Source: Flavobacterium notoginsengisoli
GTDB lineage: Bacteria > Bacteroidota > Bacteroidia > Flavobacteriales > Flavobacteriaceae
Assembly (NCBI RefSeq): GCF_014207905.1
Contig: NZ_JACHLB010000003.1
Span: 434,001-498,000, forward strand
Reading direction: 5' to 3'
DNA: 64,000 nt
Every line of letters begins with the position of its first letter. Position 1 is the first letter of the stretch. Positions 63,295-64,000 of the stretch are shown here, piece after piece. The position numbers were made by a program, and so were the translations under genes. Below the pieces are notes generated by a model that ran no database searches, had not been told where the DNA came from, and saw only the letters and a list, made by a program, of their open reading frames with translations.

Positions 63295-63330
63295 ACTTTG
63301 TTGAAAAAATAAAGCCGTTGGTATAAATTT
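63295..63330 (+). promoter_or_regulatory. Possible degenerate LytTR site before the sugar importer
   Basis: CGTTGGTATAAATTT (63316-63330) matches the susC-site core CGTTGGTTTAATTTA at 12 of 15 bases. Exactly 21 bp upstream, ACTTTGTTGAA (63295-63305) keeps the TT.GTT.AA positions. Weaker than the susC pair, but in the expected place. Confidence 0.35.
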
Positions 63331-63425
63331 AACATTATTTATACCTTTTTATTTTTTTTTGATAATCCTAACAAATATATTTACGGTCTTCAAAAAACAA
63401 TAAATAAAAAATTAACCTTATTATT

Positions 63426-64000
63426 ATGAGTTCAGAAAATGTGCAAACCAAATGGGGGCAATTTATCTCGTTGATAATCGTCTTTTTCTTTTGGGGTTTT
63501 GTTGGTTCTGCCAATGACATCCTGATTCCAGTATTCAAAAAAGTATTTACTTTATCGCAAGTACAATCACAATTAGTAGCATGGGCATTTTATGCTGCAT
63601 ACTTTGTAGGATCGATAATCTTCTTTTTAGTTTCTTTAAAGCTTGACGTACTCCAAAAGTTCGGCTATAAAAGAACACTTTCAGCTGGTTTACTTCTTTC
63701 TGCTGTTGGATCGTTTTTATTCATTCCAGCCGCAACTATGGAAAGTTTCCCTTTCTTCTTAACTGCTTTGTTTACTGTTGGTTTAGGTTTCTCTATTCAG
63801 CAAATTGTAGCAAATCCATTAGCAATTAAAATGGGAAGTCCGAACACTGGGGCGCACCGTTTAACGCTTGCTGGAGGTATCAACTCTTTCGGAACAACAA
63901 TCGGAGCGATTTTATTAGGTATCGCGTTATTCGGAATGGGTGACAATAAAAAAACAGCACTTTCATTAGAAGATATTAAATTACCATTTATCATCCTTGG
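63426..64000 (+). CDS. FucP/NagP-type sugar MFS transporter (3' partial)
   Basis: The first 191 codons of a major-facilitator protein that runs off the window. It opens MSSENVQTKWGQFISLI, then IIVFFFWGFVGSANDILIPV (first helix with the FucP-family FFxWGF..ND pattern). Further helices include WAFYAAYFVGSIIFFLVSLK and AGLLLSAVGSFLFIPAATM, followed by NPLAIKMGSPNTGAHRLTLA and GGINSFGTTIGAILLG. This is the glucose/galactose-fucose symporter group, which includes NagP GlcNAc importers in Bacteroidota and Gammaproteobacteria. Its place next to susCD and nagB suggests GlcNAc import across the inner membrane. Confidence 0.9.
   Translation, partial: MSSENVQTKWGQFISLIIVFFFWGFVGSANDILIPVFKKVFTLSQVQSQLVAWAFYAAYFVGSIIFFLVSLKLDVLQKFGYKRTLSAGLLLSAVGSFLFIPAATMESFPFFLTALFTVGLGFSIQQIVANPLAIKMGSPNTGAHRLTLAGGINSFGTTIGAILLGIALFGMGDNKKTALSLEDIKLPFIIL

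Overview
This 64 kb stretch is chromosomal DNA of a low-GC Bacteroidota bacterium, almost certainly a Flavobacterium close to the F. johnsoniae group. The evidence is the gene content: type IX secretion (T9SS) sorting signals, SprB repeats, PorP/SprF, SusC/SusD and DUF3822-rsmD. It is supported by near-absent Shine-Dalgarno sites, TAnnTTTG-type -7 elements and many short intergenic inverted repeats typical of the genus. No CRISPR array, tRNA, IS element or prophage was seen.

Layout. 0-8 kb is housekeeping: the end of a fused 2-oxoacid dehydrogenase E1, kdsB, a methyltransferase, a DOPA-dioxygenase-like enzyme, a RecD-like helicase, and DUF3822-rsmD. 8-12 kb holds an outer-membrane beta-barrel receptor divergent from a histidine kinase/OmpR-type regulator pair, with 11-bp direct repeats between them. 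12-16 kb has a ketopantoate-reductase-like gene, a dicarboxylate symporter and the RNase P RNA (minus strand). 16-22 kb is accessory: a ParDE-type toxin-antitoxin pair, a BON/LysM pair and a run of small secreted or membrane proteins of unknown role. 22-24 kb is dnaX, split between two frames at an A10 run containing the heptamer A AAA AAG. 24-29 kb has an NAD(P)H oxidoreductase, a Crp-like regulator and a sixA-ppk1-ppx polyphosphate operon.

29.5-40 kb is a T9SS/gliding-type adhesin operon: a small secreted protein, a 2285-residue SprB-like adhesin with four near-identical 90-residue repeats, a PorP/SprF protein and a PD40-OmpA protein. 40-45 kb carries a CAP lipoprotein, pdxH, rnz, a small STAS-like protein, pyrB and pyrR, with tandem repeats in front of pdxH. 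44.9-46.6 kb is a two-gene cassette, a membrane/coiled-coil protein plus an AbiJ/HEPN-like protein, which I regard as a candidate uncharacterised defence system. 46.6-47.6 kb has two genes behind near-identical 86-bp upstream regions. 47.8-52 kb has an ABC-F protein, a thioredoxin-like protein and two DUF3592 paralogues.

52-64 kb is an N-acetylglucosamine/chitooligosaccharide utilisation locus: GH20 hexosaminidase, NagB fused to a PIG-L deacetylase, SusD, SusC, a LytS-type kinase, a LytTR regulator and a FucP/NagP-type sugar importer cut by the window end. A 21-bp-spaced direct repeat upstream of susC fits a binding site for the LytTR regulator. The proposed flow is: SusC/D imports oligosaccharide, GH20 trims it, the MFS importer takes up GlcNAc, and the NagB-PIG-L fusion feeds glycolysis.

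The strongest items for a second look are the dnaX frameshift arrangement, the 44.9-46.6 kb cassette, the two candidate regulator-binding repeats, the duplicated upstream regions and the covarying 32-bp inverted repeats.
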